Positions 16,821 to 25,062 of a DNA stretch of 64,000 nt are shown here, piece after piece. Position numbers and translations under genes: made by a program. Source of the stretch: Methylohalobius sp964654415 (GTDB lineage: Bacteria; Pseudomonadota; Gammaproteobacteria; Methylococcales; Methylothermaceae). A model generated the notes under the pieces. It saw only the letters and a list, made by a program, of their open reading frames with translations, had not been told where the DNA came from and made no database searches. The stretch spans positions 62,001 to 126,000 of the forward strand of contig CAZZIP010000006.1 of NCBI GenBank assembly GCA_964654415.1, given 5' to 3'. How positions within the stretch are numbered: the stretch's first letter is position 1; every line of letters starts with the position of its first letter.

Positions 16821-18212
16821 ATGCCACAAGGTATCATCATTGTTTCTTACATTGCAGCGACCATTTTGTTCATCTTGGCTTTGCGCGGCTTAAGCCACCC
16901 GGAGACTGCCCGTCCTGGTAACCTTTATGGCATCATCGGGATGGCTTTGGCGATCCTCGCTACGGTCTTGTCGGAACGCGTGACCACCTACGGTCTAGTG
17001 ATCTCGGCGATGGCTATTGGCGGGGCAGTCGGTGTGACCGTGGCGCGCCGAGTGCAGATGACCCAGATGCCGGAACTGGTGGCGATCCTGCACAGCCTGG
17101 TGGGGCTGGCGGCGGTGTTGATTGGGTTTGCCAACTACCTCGACCCCACCGCGAGCTTCGAAGGCACCGCCAAAACCATCCATGAACTTGAGATCTACTT
17201 GGGGGTGCTGATCGGGGCGGTAACCTTTACCGGCTCGGTCATCGCTTTCGGTAAGCTGTGCGGCAAGATTTCTGGCAAGCCGCTGCTCCTTCCCGCGCGC
17301 CACTGGCTCAACTTGGGAATGCTGATTTTGGCCGTGTTGCTCGGCAAGTGGTTCTTAGGCGCTGAGAGCCCGGCGCTAGGTCTTGTCTCCTTAACTCTTA
17401 TGACGTTGATCGCCTTTGCCTTTGGAGTACATATGGTGATGGCCATCGGCGGGGCGGACATGCCGGTGGTGGTATCGATGCTCAATAGCTACTCGGGCTG
17501 GGCGGCTTCGGCGACTGGCTTCATGCTCGAAAACGACCTTCTGATCGTCACCGGTGCGCTGGTCGGCTCTTCTGGCGCTATTCTGAGCTACATTATGTGC
17601 CGGGCGATGAATCGGAATTTCTTAAGCGTCATCGCCGGTGGTTTCGGCACCGAAGGGGGGGCACCGGCCGTAGGGGTGAGCGGAGAAGTCCAGGCGATCG
17701 ACCCCGAAGAGGCCGCAAACCTGTTGGCCGACGCCAAGAACGTCATCATCGTGCCCGGCTATGGGATGGCGGTGGCGCAGGCCCAGTACGTGGTGGCTGA
17801 GATCGTCAAGACCTTGAGGGCCAAGGGTGTCAACGTCCGCTTCGGCATCCATCCAGTGGCAGGGCGCATGCCTGGGCACATGAATGTGCTTCTGGCCGAG
17901 GCCAAGGTACCTTACGACATCGTCTTCGAGATGGACGAGATCAACGAGGATTTCCCCGAGACCGATGTGGCAGTGGTGATCGGCGCCAACGACATCGTCA
18001 ACCCGGCTGCGCAAGAAGACCCAACGAGCCCCATCGCCGGGATGCCGGTGTTGGAAGTGTGGAAGGCCAAAACCTGCATCGTCCTAAAGCGCAGCATGGC
18101 CACCGGTTACGCTGGGGTAGATAACCCGTTGTTTTTCCGCGATAACACGAGGATGTTGTTCGGCGACGCTAAGGACAGCTTGGAGAAGGTGCTAGCGTAT
18201 TTGAAGCAGTAA
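16821..18212 (+). CDS. pntB: NAD(P) transhydrogenase subunit beta
   Basis: Beta subunit of the inner-membrane transhydrogenase, 463 residues. About nine hydrophobic helices (domain II, 1-260) form the proton channel with PntA; domain III (about 285-463) binds NADP(H) and carries VPGYGMAVAQAQY and GADNDI-type residues (VVIGANDIVNPAA). It ends with LKRSMATGYAGVDNPLFF, a conserved family segment. It forms a two-gene operon with pntA, closed by the hairpin at 18226-18250. Confidence 0.97.
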   Translation: MPQGIIIVSYIAATILFILALRGLSHPETARPGNLYGIIGMALAILATVLSERVTTYGLVISAMAIGGAVGVTVARRVQMTQMPELVAILHSLVGLAAVLIGFANYLDPTASFEGTAKTIHELEIYLGVLIGAVTFTGSVIAFGKLCGKISGKPLLLPARHWLNLGMLILAVLLGKWFLGAESPALGLVSLTLMTLIAFAFGVHMVMAIGGADMPVVVSMLNSYSGWAASATGFMLENDLLIVTGALVGSSGAILSYIMCRAMNRNFLSVIAGGFGTEGGAPAVGVSGEVQAIDPEEAANLLADAKNVIIVPGYGMAVAQAQYVVAEIVKTLRAKGVNVRFGIHPVAGRMPGHMNVLLAEAKVPYDIVFEMDEINEDFPETDVAVVIGANDIVNPAAQEDPTSPIAGMPVLEVWKAKTCIVLKRSMATGYAGVDNPLFFRDNTRMLFGDAKDSLEKVLAYLKQ

Positions 18213-18225
18213 GCGCTGTGGCTAA

Positions 18226-18250
18226 GGTGGGTTAGGGATAACCCGCCTTT
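18226..18250 (+). terminator. Likely terminator after pntB
   Basis: A hairpin pairs GGTGGGTTA with TAACCCGCC around GGGA, with one G-T style mismatch position, followed by a short T run. It starts 14 bases after the pntB stop. The short T run makes strength uncertain. Confidence 0.55.
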
Positions 18251-18331
18251 ACTCAGGCTGGCTATGATTTCGAGAAAGGGGGTTGTAATCGGTATGGAAA
18301 GTCCGGCCAGTCGATTGGGCGGATGAAAGAG

Positions 18332-18360
18332 TTGAATTTTTTATTCGACTTGGATATAAA
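18332..18360 (+). promoter_or_regulatory. Sigma-70 promoter for the small lipoprotein gene
   Basis: TTGAAT at 18332-18337 and TATAAA at 18355-18360 are 17 bases apart, with a start near 18367, about 50 bases before the ATG at 18418. Confidence 0.65.
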
Positions 18361-18417
18361 AGCGGTGTGCACCGAGCACAACGATCTCTATAAACCTATA
18401 ACGACGAGGAGGAAAAC

Positions 18418-18546
18418 ATGAAGAAAACTCTCGGTATCCTGGCAATCGTGTTGGCGACCATAAGCATGGTTGGCTGTGGTAACTCGCCCGATGGCGACAA
18501 GCAGCGCCTGTCCAGCACCACTATTTCTCCTAAAGTTTTGGGTTAA
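18418..18546 (+). CDS. Tiny predicted lipoprotein, 42 residues
   Basis: Not recognised as a named family. The ATG follows a very strong ribosome-binding site (GAGGAGGAAAAC). The product begins MKKTLGILAIVLATISMVGC: two lysines, a hydrophobic core and a lipobox-like MVGC with Cys20. The mature chain would be only 23 residues, polar and Ser/Thr-rich, ending SPKVLG. It is a self-contained unit with its own promoter (18332-18360) and a strong terminator (18601-18624). Size and layout recall entericidin-type lipopeptides, without sequence identity I can claim. Confidence 0.75.
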   Translation: MKKTLGILAIVLATISMVGCGNSPDGDKQRLSSTTISPKVLG

Positions 18547-18600
18547 ACTTGAGCTAAAGACGCCCAAACATAAAAATCCGTTTTTTCGATGTGTCTCGTG

Positions 18601-18624
18601 ACCCGGGCTTTGCCCGGGTTTTTT
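18601..18624 (+). terminator. Rho-independent terminator
   Basis: Perfect 8-bp stem ACCCGGGC / GCCCGGGT with a TTT loop and a six-T tail, 54 bases after the small lipoprotein stop. Confidence 0.9.
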
Positions 18625-18669
18625 GCTGCCCTGATTCAAACTAACTATAAGCTGTAACTCTTGCCTTTA

Positions 18670-18675
18670 TATAAT
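18670..18675 (+). promoter_or_regulatory. -10 element for gshA
   Basis: A perfect TATAAT lies 38 bases before the gshA TTG start, directly after the upstream terminator. No good -35 hexamer is seen at the usual distance, so an activator may be needed. Confidence 0.4.
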
Positions 18676-18712
18676 AAGGCTGGTAGGGATTGATGATTAA
18701 GGAATTGCCTCT

Positions 18713-20305
18713 TTGAATACCGGCCTATTTCTCTCACGTCTCGAACGACTTGCCAAGCTGCCAGGGGCTTCGCTTAAGGGGCTGGTCGGCTTGGAAAAAG
18801 AAAGCCTGCGCATCACCACCGCTGGCTGGATCGCCAAGACCCCCCATCCGCAGGCTTTAGGTTCGACCCTCACCCATCCCCACATCACTACCGATTATTC
18901 CGAAGCGCTGTTGGAGTTTATCACTCCACCTTATGCCGATGGCCTTGCCACCTTAGCGTTCTTGGACGAGATCCACCGGTTTGTCTACCTGCACCTAGAT
19001 CCGCATGAGGTTCTTTTAGCCACCAGCATGCCTATAGGCTTTGCGCACGACGAGGACATTCCCATCGCCTGCTATGGTGAGTCCAACATCGGTCGGATGA
19101 AGCATGTCTATCGAGTCGGCTTGAGCTATCGTTACGGCCGCGCCATGCAGGCCATCGCCGGTATCCACTACAACTATTCCGTTGCCGAGGGATTGTGGCC
19201 GATATTGCGGGAAATCTTAAAGGACGACCGTCCGCAGCAGGAATTTAAGTCCGCCGTCTATTTTGACCTGATCCGCAACCTCAAGCGCTACGGTTGGCTG
19301 TTGCTTTATCTGTTCGGCGCCTCGCCGGTGGTGAACCGGGTTTTTCTGGAGTGCCGGGGGGGAATCCCTACAGGGTTCATTCAGCTTGCGCCAAATACCT
19401 ATGGCCTGCCTTACGCCACTTCTCTCAGGATGAGCGATATAGGCTACAAGAACCCAACCCAGGCCAAGCTACACATTTCCTGCAATACTCTCGAAGAATA
19501 CGCCGCCGGGTTGTGTCACGCCATCGAAACTCCTTATCCCCCGTATCAAGCTATCGGAGTTAAAGTCAACGGCGACTATCGTCAGCTCAATGCCAACCTC
19601 CTGCAAATCGAAAACGAATATTACAGCATCGTGCGCCCCAAGCAACCGGCGGAGTACGGCGAGCGGCCAACGTTGGCGCTGCGCCGAAGGGGGGTAAGAT
19701 ATATTGAGGTGCGAGCGTTGGACCTTAACCCTTATGAACCTTTGGGGATAGACCACCATGAGGTTTATTTCTTAGAAGCCTTTCTATTACATTGCTTGCT
19801 TCAAGACAGTCCGCCCCAAACCCTGGCCGAAAGCCAGGCGATCCAGGCTAACCTGCTCGCCACTGCCCAGCGGGGGCGCGATCCCAGGCTGACCCTAGTC
19901 CGGGATGGCTGCGCTGTGCCTTTGCGCCAATGGGCCGAAGAGATTTTTACCGTACTTCTCCCACTGTGCCAACTGTTGGACGATTCCTTGCCGACTAGAC
20001 CTTATCAGACTAGCCTGGAGTTCCATCAGGAACGGGTGCTGAACCCCGACTCGACTCCCTCGGCTAGGATATTGGCGCAGCTGCGTGCCACCGGGGAATC
20101 TTTTGCCAGCTTTGCCTTGAAAAAATCGCTAGAGCACGCAGACTATTTTCGCCGACGCCCGCTACTAGGGGATCGCTTGGCTTGGTTTGATCGAATCTCC
20201 CGCCAGTCCATTCAAGAGCAACAACGCATCGAAGCTGAAGACAAGCTTGGCTTCGATGAATTTCTCAAAAACTATTTCAGTCAAACTTGTCAAAGTGAAA
20301 GATGA
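18713..20305 (+). CDS. gshA: Glutamate-cysteine ligase
   Basis: Class I (gammaproteobacterial) gamma-glutamylcysteine synthetase: ATP-dependent first step of glutathione synthesis. At 530 residues it is close to the 518 of E. coli. Family hallmarks are GLEKESLRI near residue 25, SALTHPHITTDYSEALLEFITPP-type sequence around 50-70, and SNIGRMKHVYRVGLSYRYG. The start is TTG at 18713, supported by AAGGA upstream and the family start position. It overlaps cysH by four bases, pairing cysteine consumption with sulfate reduction. Glutathione would also serve formaldehyde detoxification if the organism is a methylotroph (inference). Confidence 0.94.
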   Translation: MNTGLFLSRLERLAKLPGASLKGLVGLEKESLRITTAGWIAKTPHPQALGSTLTHPHITTDYSEALLEFITPPYADGLATLAFLDEIHRFVYLHLDPHEVLLATSMPIGFAHDEDIPIACYGESNIGRMKHVYRVGLSYRYGRAMQAIAGIHYNYSVAEGLWPILREILKDDRPQQEFKSAVYFDLIRNLKRYGWLLLYLFGASPVVNRVFLECRGGIPTGFIQLAPNTYGLPYATSLRMSDIGYKNPTQAKLHISCNTLEEYAAGLCHAIETPYPPYQAIGVKVNGDYRQLNANLLQIENEYYSIVRPKQPAEYGERPTLALRRRGVRYIEVRALDLNPYEPLGIDHHEVYFLEAFLLHCLLQDSPPQTLAESQAIQANLLATAQRGRDPRLTLVRDGCAVPLRQWAEEIFTVLLPLCQLLDDSLPTRPYQTSLEFHQERVLNPDSTPSARILAQLRATGESFASFALKKSLEHADYFRRRPLLGDRLAWFDRISRQSIQEQQRIEAEDKLGFDEFLKNYFSQTCQSER

Positions 20306-21018
20306 GTTTTGATTTAGATTATTGGCAGGAACAGCTAGCCGGCAAAAAGCCGCGCACCATTTTGGAGGTGGCCTTAGAGCAGTTCGAGCGCATCGCCATC
20401 GCCTTCAGCGGTGCTGAGGATGTGGTGTTGATCGACATGGCCTGCCAACTGCGTGAAAAAGTGTCCGTGTTCACTTTGGACACGGGGCGCCTGCATCCAG
20501 AAACCTATCGTTTCATCGAGCAGGTGCGCGAGCGCTATCCCATCGAACTGGACATTTTGTATCCAGACGCCGAAGAAATCCGCGACCTTGTCCAGCGCAA
20601 AGGTCTGTTTAGCTTTTACCGCGACGGCCACCAAGAATGCTGCCAGATCCGCAAAGTTTCCCCCTTAAAGCGCAAACTGGCTACTTTGGATGCTTGGATC
20701 AGCGGCCAGCGCCGCGACCAAAGCCCAGATACCCGGGAGAACTTAAGAGAGGTGGAGCTAGATCTGAATTTTAAAGGCCGAGGCGGCGAATTGGTCAAAT
20801 TCAACCCCCTTGCTAACTGGACCTTGGTCCAAGTTTGGGACTACATTGAAGCCTTCAAGGTCCCTTTCAACGAACTGCACCTGCGCGGCTTTCGCAGTAT
20901 AGGCTGCGAACCTTGTACTCGAGCAGTGCTTCCGCATCAGCACGAACGCGAAGGGCGATGGTGGTGGGAAGAGGCTGCTAAAAAAGAGTGCGGGATTCAC
21001 CGGAAACCGGATCAATAA
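20302..21018 (+). CDS. cysH: Phosphoadenylyl/adenylyl-sulfate reductase
   Basis: Cytosolic reductase converting activated sulfate to sulfite in assimilatory cysteine synthesis. The 238 residues contain the Cys pair ECCQIRKVSPLKR and SIGCEPCTR, the two pairs that ligate a [4Fe-4S] cluster in adenylyl-sulfate (APS) reductases, and a C-terminal KKECGIH catalytic Cys. Enterobacterial PAPS reductase lacks the first pairs, so APS is the likelier substrate. ATGA overlap with gshA indicates coupled translation; it converges on cysB with a seven-base overlap. Confidence 0.93.
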   Translation: MSFDLDYWQEQLAGKKPRTILEVALEQFERIAIAFSGAEDVVLIDMACQLREKVSVFTLDTGRLHPETYRFIEQVRERYPIELDILYPDAEEIRDLVQRKGLFSFYRDGHQECCQIRKVSPLKRKLATLDAWISGQRRDQSPDTRENLREVELDLNFKGRGGELVKFNPLANWTLVQVWDYIEAFKVPFNELHLRGFRSIGCEPCTRAVLPHQHEREGRWWWEEAAKKECGIHRKPDQ

Positions 21019-21986
21019 CAAGGTAGCTTAAGCTCTTCAAACAAAGCATCAACCTCGCGCTGGTCGCGCAGTTTCATTGCCTGCTCTACCTTAGCCCGAG
21101 TCAAATGGGGCGCAAACAGCTCGATGAAGTCATAGATGAACTTGCGCACAAACATGTCCCGGCGCAAGCCAATCTTGGTCACACTGGGCCCGAATAGATG
21201 GCTGGCGTCTAGCGCTACTAAATCTTGATCGACCTTGGGGTCGTAAGCCATCTTGGCCACGATACCAACGCCTAGTCCTAACCGAACGTAGGTTTTGATC
21301 ACATCGGCGTCCACCGCCGTCAGCGTCAGGCGCGGTTGCAAGCCGTGCTGGGCGAAAGCTTCATCGAGCTTGGAACGGCCGGTGAAACCGAATACATAAG
21401 TTATCAATGGCCATTCGGCGACATCCTGTAAAGTCAGCAGCTGCTTTTCCAACAGGGGGTGTCCCTGCGGGACTAGAATACAGCGGTTCCATTGATAGCA
21501 TGGAAGCATCACCAGATTTTCGAACAGCTCCAACGCTTCGGTAGCGATGGCGAGGTCGACGACTCCGCGGGAGGCCAGATCTGAGATCTGCACCGGAGTG
21601 CCCTGGTGCATAGTCAGAGTCACCCGCGGATAGCGAGCCATAAATTTCTTAACTACTGGTGGCAAGGCATAACGCGCCTGGGTGTGGGTCGTGGCGATCG
21701 CCAGGGTACCGCATTGGTCGTCGCGATACTCCTCGGCGATCCGTTTGATATTTTCGGCTTTGCGCAGGATTTCCCCCGCCAGCTCCACGACCAGCTTTCC
21801 CGCCGGCGTGATCTCGGTCAGTTGTTTGCCGTTGCGGGCGAAAATTGGGATGCCCAACTCATCCTCAAGCAGGCGGACCTGTTTGCTGATCCCAGGTTGG
21901 GAGGTGAACAGACTTTCGGCCGTCGCCGAGACGTTGAGATTGTGATGGGCGATTTCCCAAATGTAACGCAGCTGTTGAAGTTTCAT
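21012..21986 (-). CDS. cysB: LysR-type regulator CysB
   Basis: Activator of sulfate-assimilation genes, sensing N-acetylserine/O-acetylserine. The 324 residues start MKLQQLRYIWEIAHHNLNVS, with the CysB-type helix-turn-helix SATAESLFTSQPGISKQVR, and continue with a substrate-binding domain of periplasmic-protein fold. Length and N-terminus match CysB rather than the paralogue Cbl with moderate certainty. It converges with cysH, a likely target, and diverges from the ferredoxin gene. Confidence 0.93.
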   Translation of the reverse strand: MKLQQLRYIWEIAHHNLNVSATAESLFTSQPGISKQVRLLEDELGIPIFARNGKQLTEITPAGKLVVELAGEILRKAENIKRIAEEYRDDQCGTLAIATTHTQARYALPPVVKKFMARYPRVTLTMHQGTPVQISDLASRGVVDLAIATEALELFENLVMLPCYQWNRCILVPQGHPLLEKQLLTLQDVAEWPLITYVFGFTGRSKLDEAFAQHGLQPRLTLTAVDADVIKTYVRLGLGVGIVAKMAYDPKVDQDLVALDASHLFGPSVTKIGLRRDMFVRKFIYDFIELFAPHLTRAKVEQAMKLRDQREVDALFEELKLPCY

Positions 21987-22069
21987 TTCGGCTATCGTTT
22001 AATCTATAAATATTCTTTTTAATTATAAGATTCTCAGCAAGCGCCATAAAGTTTGACTGGACCGGTTCC

Positions 22070-22098
22070 TTACTAGGACCTAAGGGGCAGTGTATAAT
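22070..22098 (+). promoter_or_regulatory. Promoter for fdxA
   Basis: TATAAT at 22093-22098 is perfect and TTACTA at 22070-22075 lies 17 bases upstream. The ATG of fdxA follows 34 bases after the -10 element. Confidence 0.5.
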
Positions 22099-22132
22099 AA
22101 AGCAGCTCACTAATAACTTGCGGAACCCTGCC

Positions 22133-22462
22133 ATGACCTTCGTCGTTACTGAGAACTGCATCAATTGTAAGTACACTGACTGCGTAGACGTTTGCCCGGT
22201 CGATTGCTTCCGCGAAGGGCCCAATATGCTCGTGATCGATCCGGATGAATGCATCGACTGCACCTTGTGCGAGCCTGAATGCCCCGTCAACGCGATTTAT
22301 TCCGAAGACGAGGTCCCCGAAGACCAACGGGTATTCGTCCAGCTCAACGCCGAATTGGCCAAGAAATGGCCTGTCATTACCGAAGTCAAGAATCCCCTTC
22401 CGGACGCCGACGAATGGAATGGCAAACCGGGTAAACTGAAGTTGTTGAAAAAAGAGTGGTAG
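22133..22462 (+). CDS. fdxA: 7Fe ferredoxin FdxA
   Basis: Small electron carrier with one [3Fe-4S] and one [4Fe-4S] cluster, 109 residues. Cluster ligands are seen in ENCINCKYTDCVDVCPVDC and ECIDCTLCEPECPVNAIY; the first motif's CxxC-x4-CxxxCP spacing is that of the Azotobacter FdI type. The C-terminal extension after residue 60 is also typical. I chose the ATG at 22133; a TTG 15 bases upstream lies outside the family's usual start. It is a single-gene unit. Its partner enzyme is not in the window. Confidence 0.95.
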   Translation: MTFVVTENCINCKYTDCVDVCPVDCFREGPNMLVIDPDECIDCTLCEPECPVNAIYSEDEVPEDQRVFVQLNAELAKKWPVITEVKNPLPDADEWNGKPGKLKLLKKEW

Positions 22463-22505
22463 GTTCTGAGCCCGCCAAACTGAAAGAAGGCGCTGCTTAG
22501 CATTC

Positions 22506-23501
22506 TTAGAGCCATGTCTTGTACGGTGCTCCGGGTTGCTCGCGTGCCAAGCGGGGCACGAGGTAGCCCGGCAGCCTGCGGCGCAGTTGTTCGTAAAGCA
22601 ACCTGGCTTCGGTTTCAGGGACTTCGAAGTGGGCTGTTCCCCGGGTGCGGTCGAGCAAATGCAGGTAATAAGGCAGGATGCCGGCTGCAAAGGCGGTTTC
22701 CTGCAGGGCAACTAAAGTCTCCACCTCGTCGTTTACGTTTTTGAGCAACGTGCTTTGATTCAGCACGGGAATGGCGTGCTTGCGAAGCCGGTGGACTGCT
22801 TCTGAAACCTCATTGTCGATCTCGTTGGCGTGATTGGCATGGACCACCATCACGCACTGCAGGCGAGTTGCGGTTAAGATTTGCACCAATTCCGGCGTGA
22901 TTCGAGAGGGTAGAACGATAGGAAGGCGGCTGTGGATGCGCAGCCTGTGGATGTGGCCAATCTCGGCTAGGGCCTGGATCAGGGTTCTAAGGCGCGCGTC
23001 TGCCAGCATCAGGGGATCGCCGCCGCTTAAGATTACTTCTTTGATCGAGGGATCGCGGTGCAGATAGTTCAAAGCTGCCTGTAGGCGGCTTGGGTTGAGT
23101 TGATCGTTGAGGTAAGGATACTCGCGCCGAAAACAGTAACGGCAATGGATTGCACAGGCGCCCGTGACGATGAGCAAGGCGCGGCCATGGTATTTGTGCA
23201 GTACTCCTGGGGCTTTTCTGGCCTGCCCGTCGCCGACCGGATCGCTGACGAAGCCAGGGACCCAAAGGGTTTCACTGGCCTGGGGCAATACCTGACGCAG
23301 CAAAGGGTCGTTGGGATCGCCGGGGCGCATCCGAGCTGCAAACGCGCGCGGTACTCGGAAAGGAAAAGTTGCCTCCGCATCTGGACTCCAGAGATCCTCA
23401 GGTAGGCCGAGAAATGCTAGGAGCTCCTGTGGCGAGCGAAATCCTTGCGCCAGTTCTTGCTGCCAGGCAGTCGGAGTGGAGGGTTGGGGTATAATGATCA
23501 T
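22506..23501 (-). CDS. epmB: EF-P beta-lysylation protein EpmB
   Basis: Radical-SAM lysine 2,3-aminomutase-like enzyme that makes (R)-beta-lysine for EF-P modification. The 331 residues carry the radical-SAM motif CAIHCRYCFRR (CxxxCxxC) and EVILSGGDPLML, and end close after GYLVPRLARE, in the short form typical of EpmB; catabolic lysine aminomutases are longer at the C-terminus. The ATG at 23501 directly follows a possible GTG at 23504. It diverges from efp with a gap of about 30 bases, so both promoters must overlap or lie inside the coding ends. Confidence 0.94.
   Translation of the reverse strand: MIIIPQPSTPTAWQQELAQGFRSPQELLAFLGLPEDLWSPDAEATFPFRVPRAFAARMRPGDPNDPLLRQVLPQASETLWVPGFVSDPVGDGQARKAPGVLHKYHGRALLIVTGACAIHCRYCFRREYPYLNDQLNPSRLQAALNYLHRDPSIKEVILSGGDPLMLADARLRTLIQALAEIGHIHRLRIHSRLPIVLPSRITPELVQILTATRLQCVMVVHANHANEIDNEVSEAVHRLRKHAIPVLNQSTLLKNVNDEVETLVALQETAFAAGILPYYLHLLDRTRGTAHFEVPETEARLLYEQLRRRLPGYLVPRLAREQPGAPYKTWL
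23490..23495 (+). promoter_or_regulatory. -10 element for efp
   Basis: A perfect TATAAT, about 40 bases before the efp ATG and inside the first codons of the divergent epmB. The -35 hexamer is weak. Confidence 0.45.
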
Positions 23502-23534
23502 CACTGATTAAACTTTGCAAAGGACTTATTCGAC

Positions 23535-24104
23535 ATGGCGACCTATAGTACCAACGAATTCAAAGCGGGGTTGAAAGTGCTTTTGGATGGAGACCCATGC
23601 ATGATTTTAGAGAACGAGTTCGTCAAACCTGGTAAGGGGCAAGCGTTCAACCGGGTCAAATTTCGGAATCTGAAGACCGGTCGAATCCTGGAGCGGACCT
23701 TCAAGTCCGGCGAAAGTCTTGAGGGCGCCGATGTCGTGGATGCTGAGATGCAGTACCTATATAACGACGGTGAGTTTTGGTACTTCATGGACCCCAACAC
23801 CTTCGAACAGGTTGCCGCAGACGCTCAAGTCGTGGGCGACGCCAAGCAGTGGTTGAAGGAACAGAGCTTGTGTACGGTCACTTTGTGGAACGGTGCCCCC
23901 ATTGCGGTGACGCCGCCTAATTTCGTTGAGCTTACGGTGGTCGAGACCGACCCCGGGGTCCGCGGGGATACTTCTGCTGGTGGCAGCAAGCCGGCAAAAC
24001 TCGAAACTGGAGCGGTGGTGCGGGTGCCGTTGTTCATCCAGGTGGGTGAGGTTCTCAAGATAGACACGCGCACCGGTGAATACGTCTCTCGGGTCGGTAA
24101 ATAA
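23535..24104 (+). CDS. efp: Elongation factor P
   Basis: Translation factor that rescues ribosomes stalled at polyproline. The 189 residues form three beta-barrel domains; the loop FVKPGKGQAF carries Lys34, the residue that EpmA and EpmB modify with beta-lysine. Lys at this place, and both enzymes next door, show the E. coli-type lysine pathway rather than the EarP rhamnosylation route, which needs Arg. The epmA gene overlaps its 3' end. Confidence 0.97.
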   Translation: MATYSTNEFKAGLKVLLDGDPCMILENEFVKPGKGQAFNRVKFRNLKTGRILERTFKSGESLEGADVVDAEMQYLYNDGEFWYFMDPNTFEQVAADAQVVGDAKQWLKEQSLCTVTLWNGAPIAVTPPNFVELTVVETDPGVRGDTSAGGSKPAKLETGAVVRVPLFIQVGEVLKIDTRTGEYVSRVGK

Positions 24105-25062
24105 ACCCGTCTGGCAGCCCGCGTGCAGTTTGCAGATGCTGCACCGGCGGGCGGCAATGTTGGAAAAGATCCGCGCCTTTTTCCGCCGCGCCGGGGTGCT
24201 GGAAGTAGAGACTCCCCTGCTCTGGTCAACGGCGGGAACCGATCCCCACTTGGACTATTTCCCAGTGGATGGAGGAGGTTACTCGCTGTATCTTCAAACC
24301 TCCCCGGAATTTGCCATGAAGCGCCTGCTAGTCGCAGGTTCCGGCTCGATCTACCAGATATGCAAAGCGTTCCGGCGTGGAGAAGCAGGACGCCTGCACA
24401 ATCCGGAATTTACCTTGCTGGAATGGTACCGGGTCGGCTTCGATTTGTCCCAGCTGATGGACGAGATCGCTCAGCTTTTGCAAGAATTGTTGGACAGCCG
24501 CGTCTTAAGGCGGGTGAGCTTTAGCTATGGGGAATTGTTCCAAGAATACATCGGTGTTTCCTGGCAGGCGTCATTATCCGATCTCAAGCGGCAGGCCGAA
24601 TCTTTGGGGTGGCCAGAGGCTTCTGCAATATGTGGGCAGGAGCGCAGCCTGTGGCTCGATTTCTTGTTTTCCCATGCAGTTCAACCCAGGCTTCCTAGGG
24701 GAGCTGTGGTCTTCGTCTGCGACTTTCCAGCCCCGCTGGCCGCTTTGGCCAGGCTCAGGCCGGATGATCCTGACGTGGCGGAGCGATTCGAGGTGTTTGT
24801 GGACGGGGTGGAACTTGCCAACGGATACCACGAACTGAACGATCCGCTCGAACAGCGTGCTCGTTTCGATGCGGACTTGGCCTGGCGCCGCCGCGTCGGA
24901 CTGCCGCTCCCGCCTGTAGATGAGGCGTTTTTGGCTGCGCTGGAGGCTGGGCTGCCGGACTGCTCAGGCGTAGCCTTAGGGGTGGACCGGGTTCTGATGC
25001 TCGCTGAAGGGGTTTCGGCCATTTCCGATGTCCTGCCATTTCCCCTCCGGCTGGCATGGTGA
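24076..25062 (+). CDS. epmA: EF-P lysyltransferase EpmA
   Basis: Truncated class II lysyl-tRNA synthetase paralogue that attaches beta-lysine to EF-P Lys34. It has the catalytic synthetase core only: motif 1 VLEVETPLL, motif 2 FRRGEAGRLHNPEFTLLEWY and motif 3 GVALGVDRVLML. The anticodon-binding domain of LysS is absent (328 against about 500 residues). The start used is GTG at 24076, overlapping efp by 29 bases; alternatives at codons just downstream would also suit the family. It overlaps the histidine kinase gene that follows by seven bases. Confidence 0.93.
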   Translation: MNTSLGSVNKPVWQPACSLQMLHRRAAMLEKIRAFFRRAGVLEVETPLLWSTAGTDPHLDYFPVDGGGYSLYLQTSPEFAMKRLLVAGSGSIYQICKAFRRGEAGRLHNPEFTLLEWYRVGFDLSQLMDEIAQLLQELLDSRVLRRVSFSYGELFQEYIGVSWQASLSDLKRQAESLGWPEASAICGQERSLWLDFLFSHAVQPRLPRGAVVFVCDFPAPLAALARLRPDDPDVAERFEVFVDGVELANGYHELNDPLEQRARFDADLAWRRRVGLPLPPVDEAFLAALEAGLPDCSGVALGVDRVLMLAEGVSAISDVLPFPLRLAW

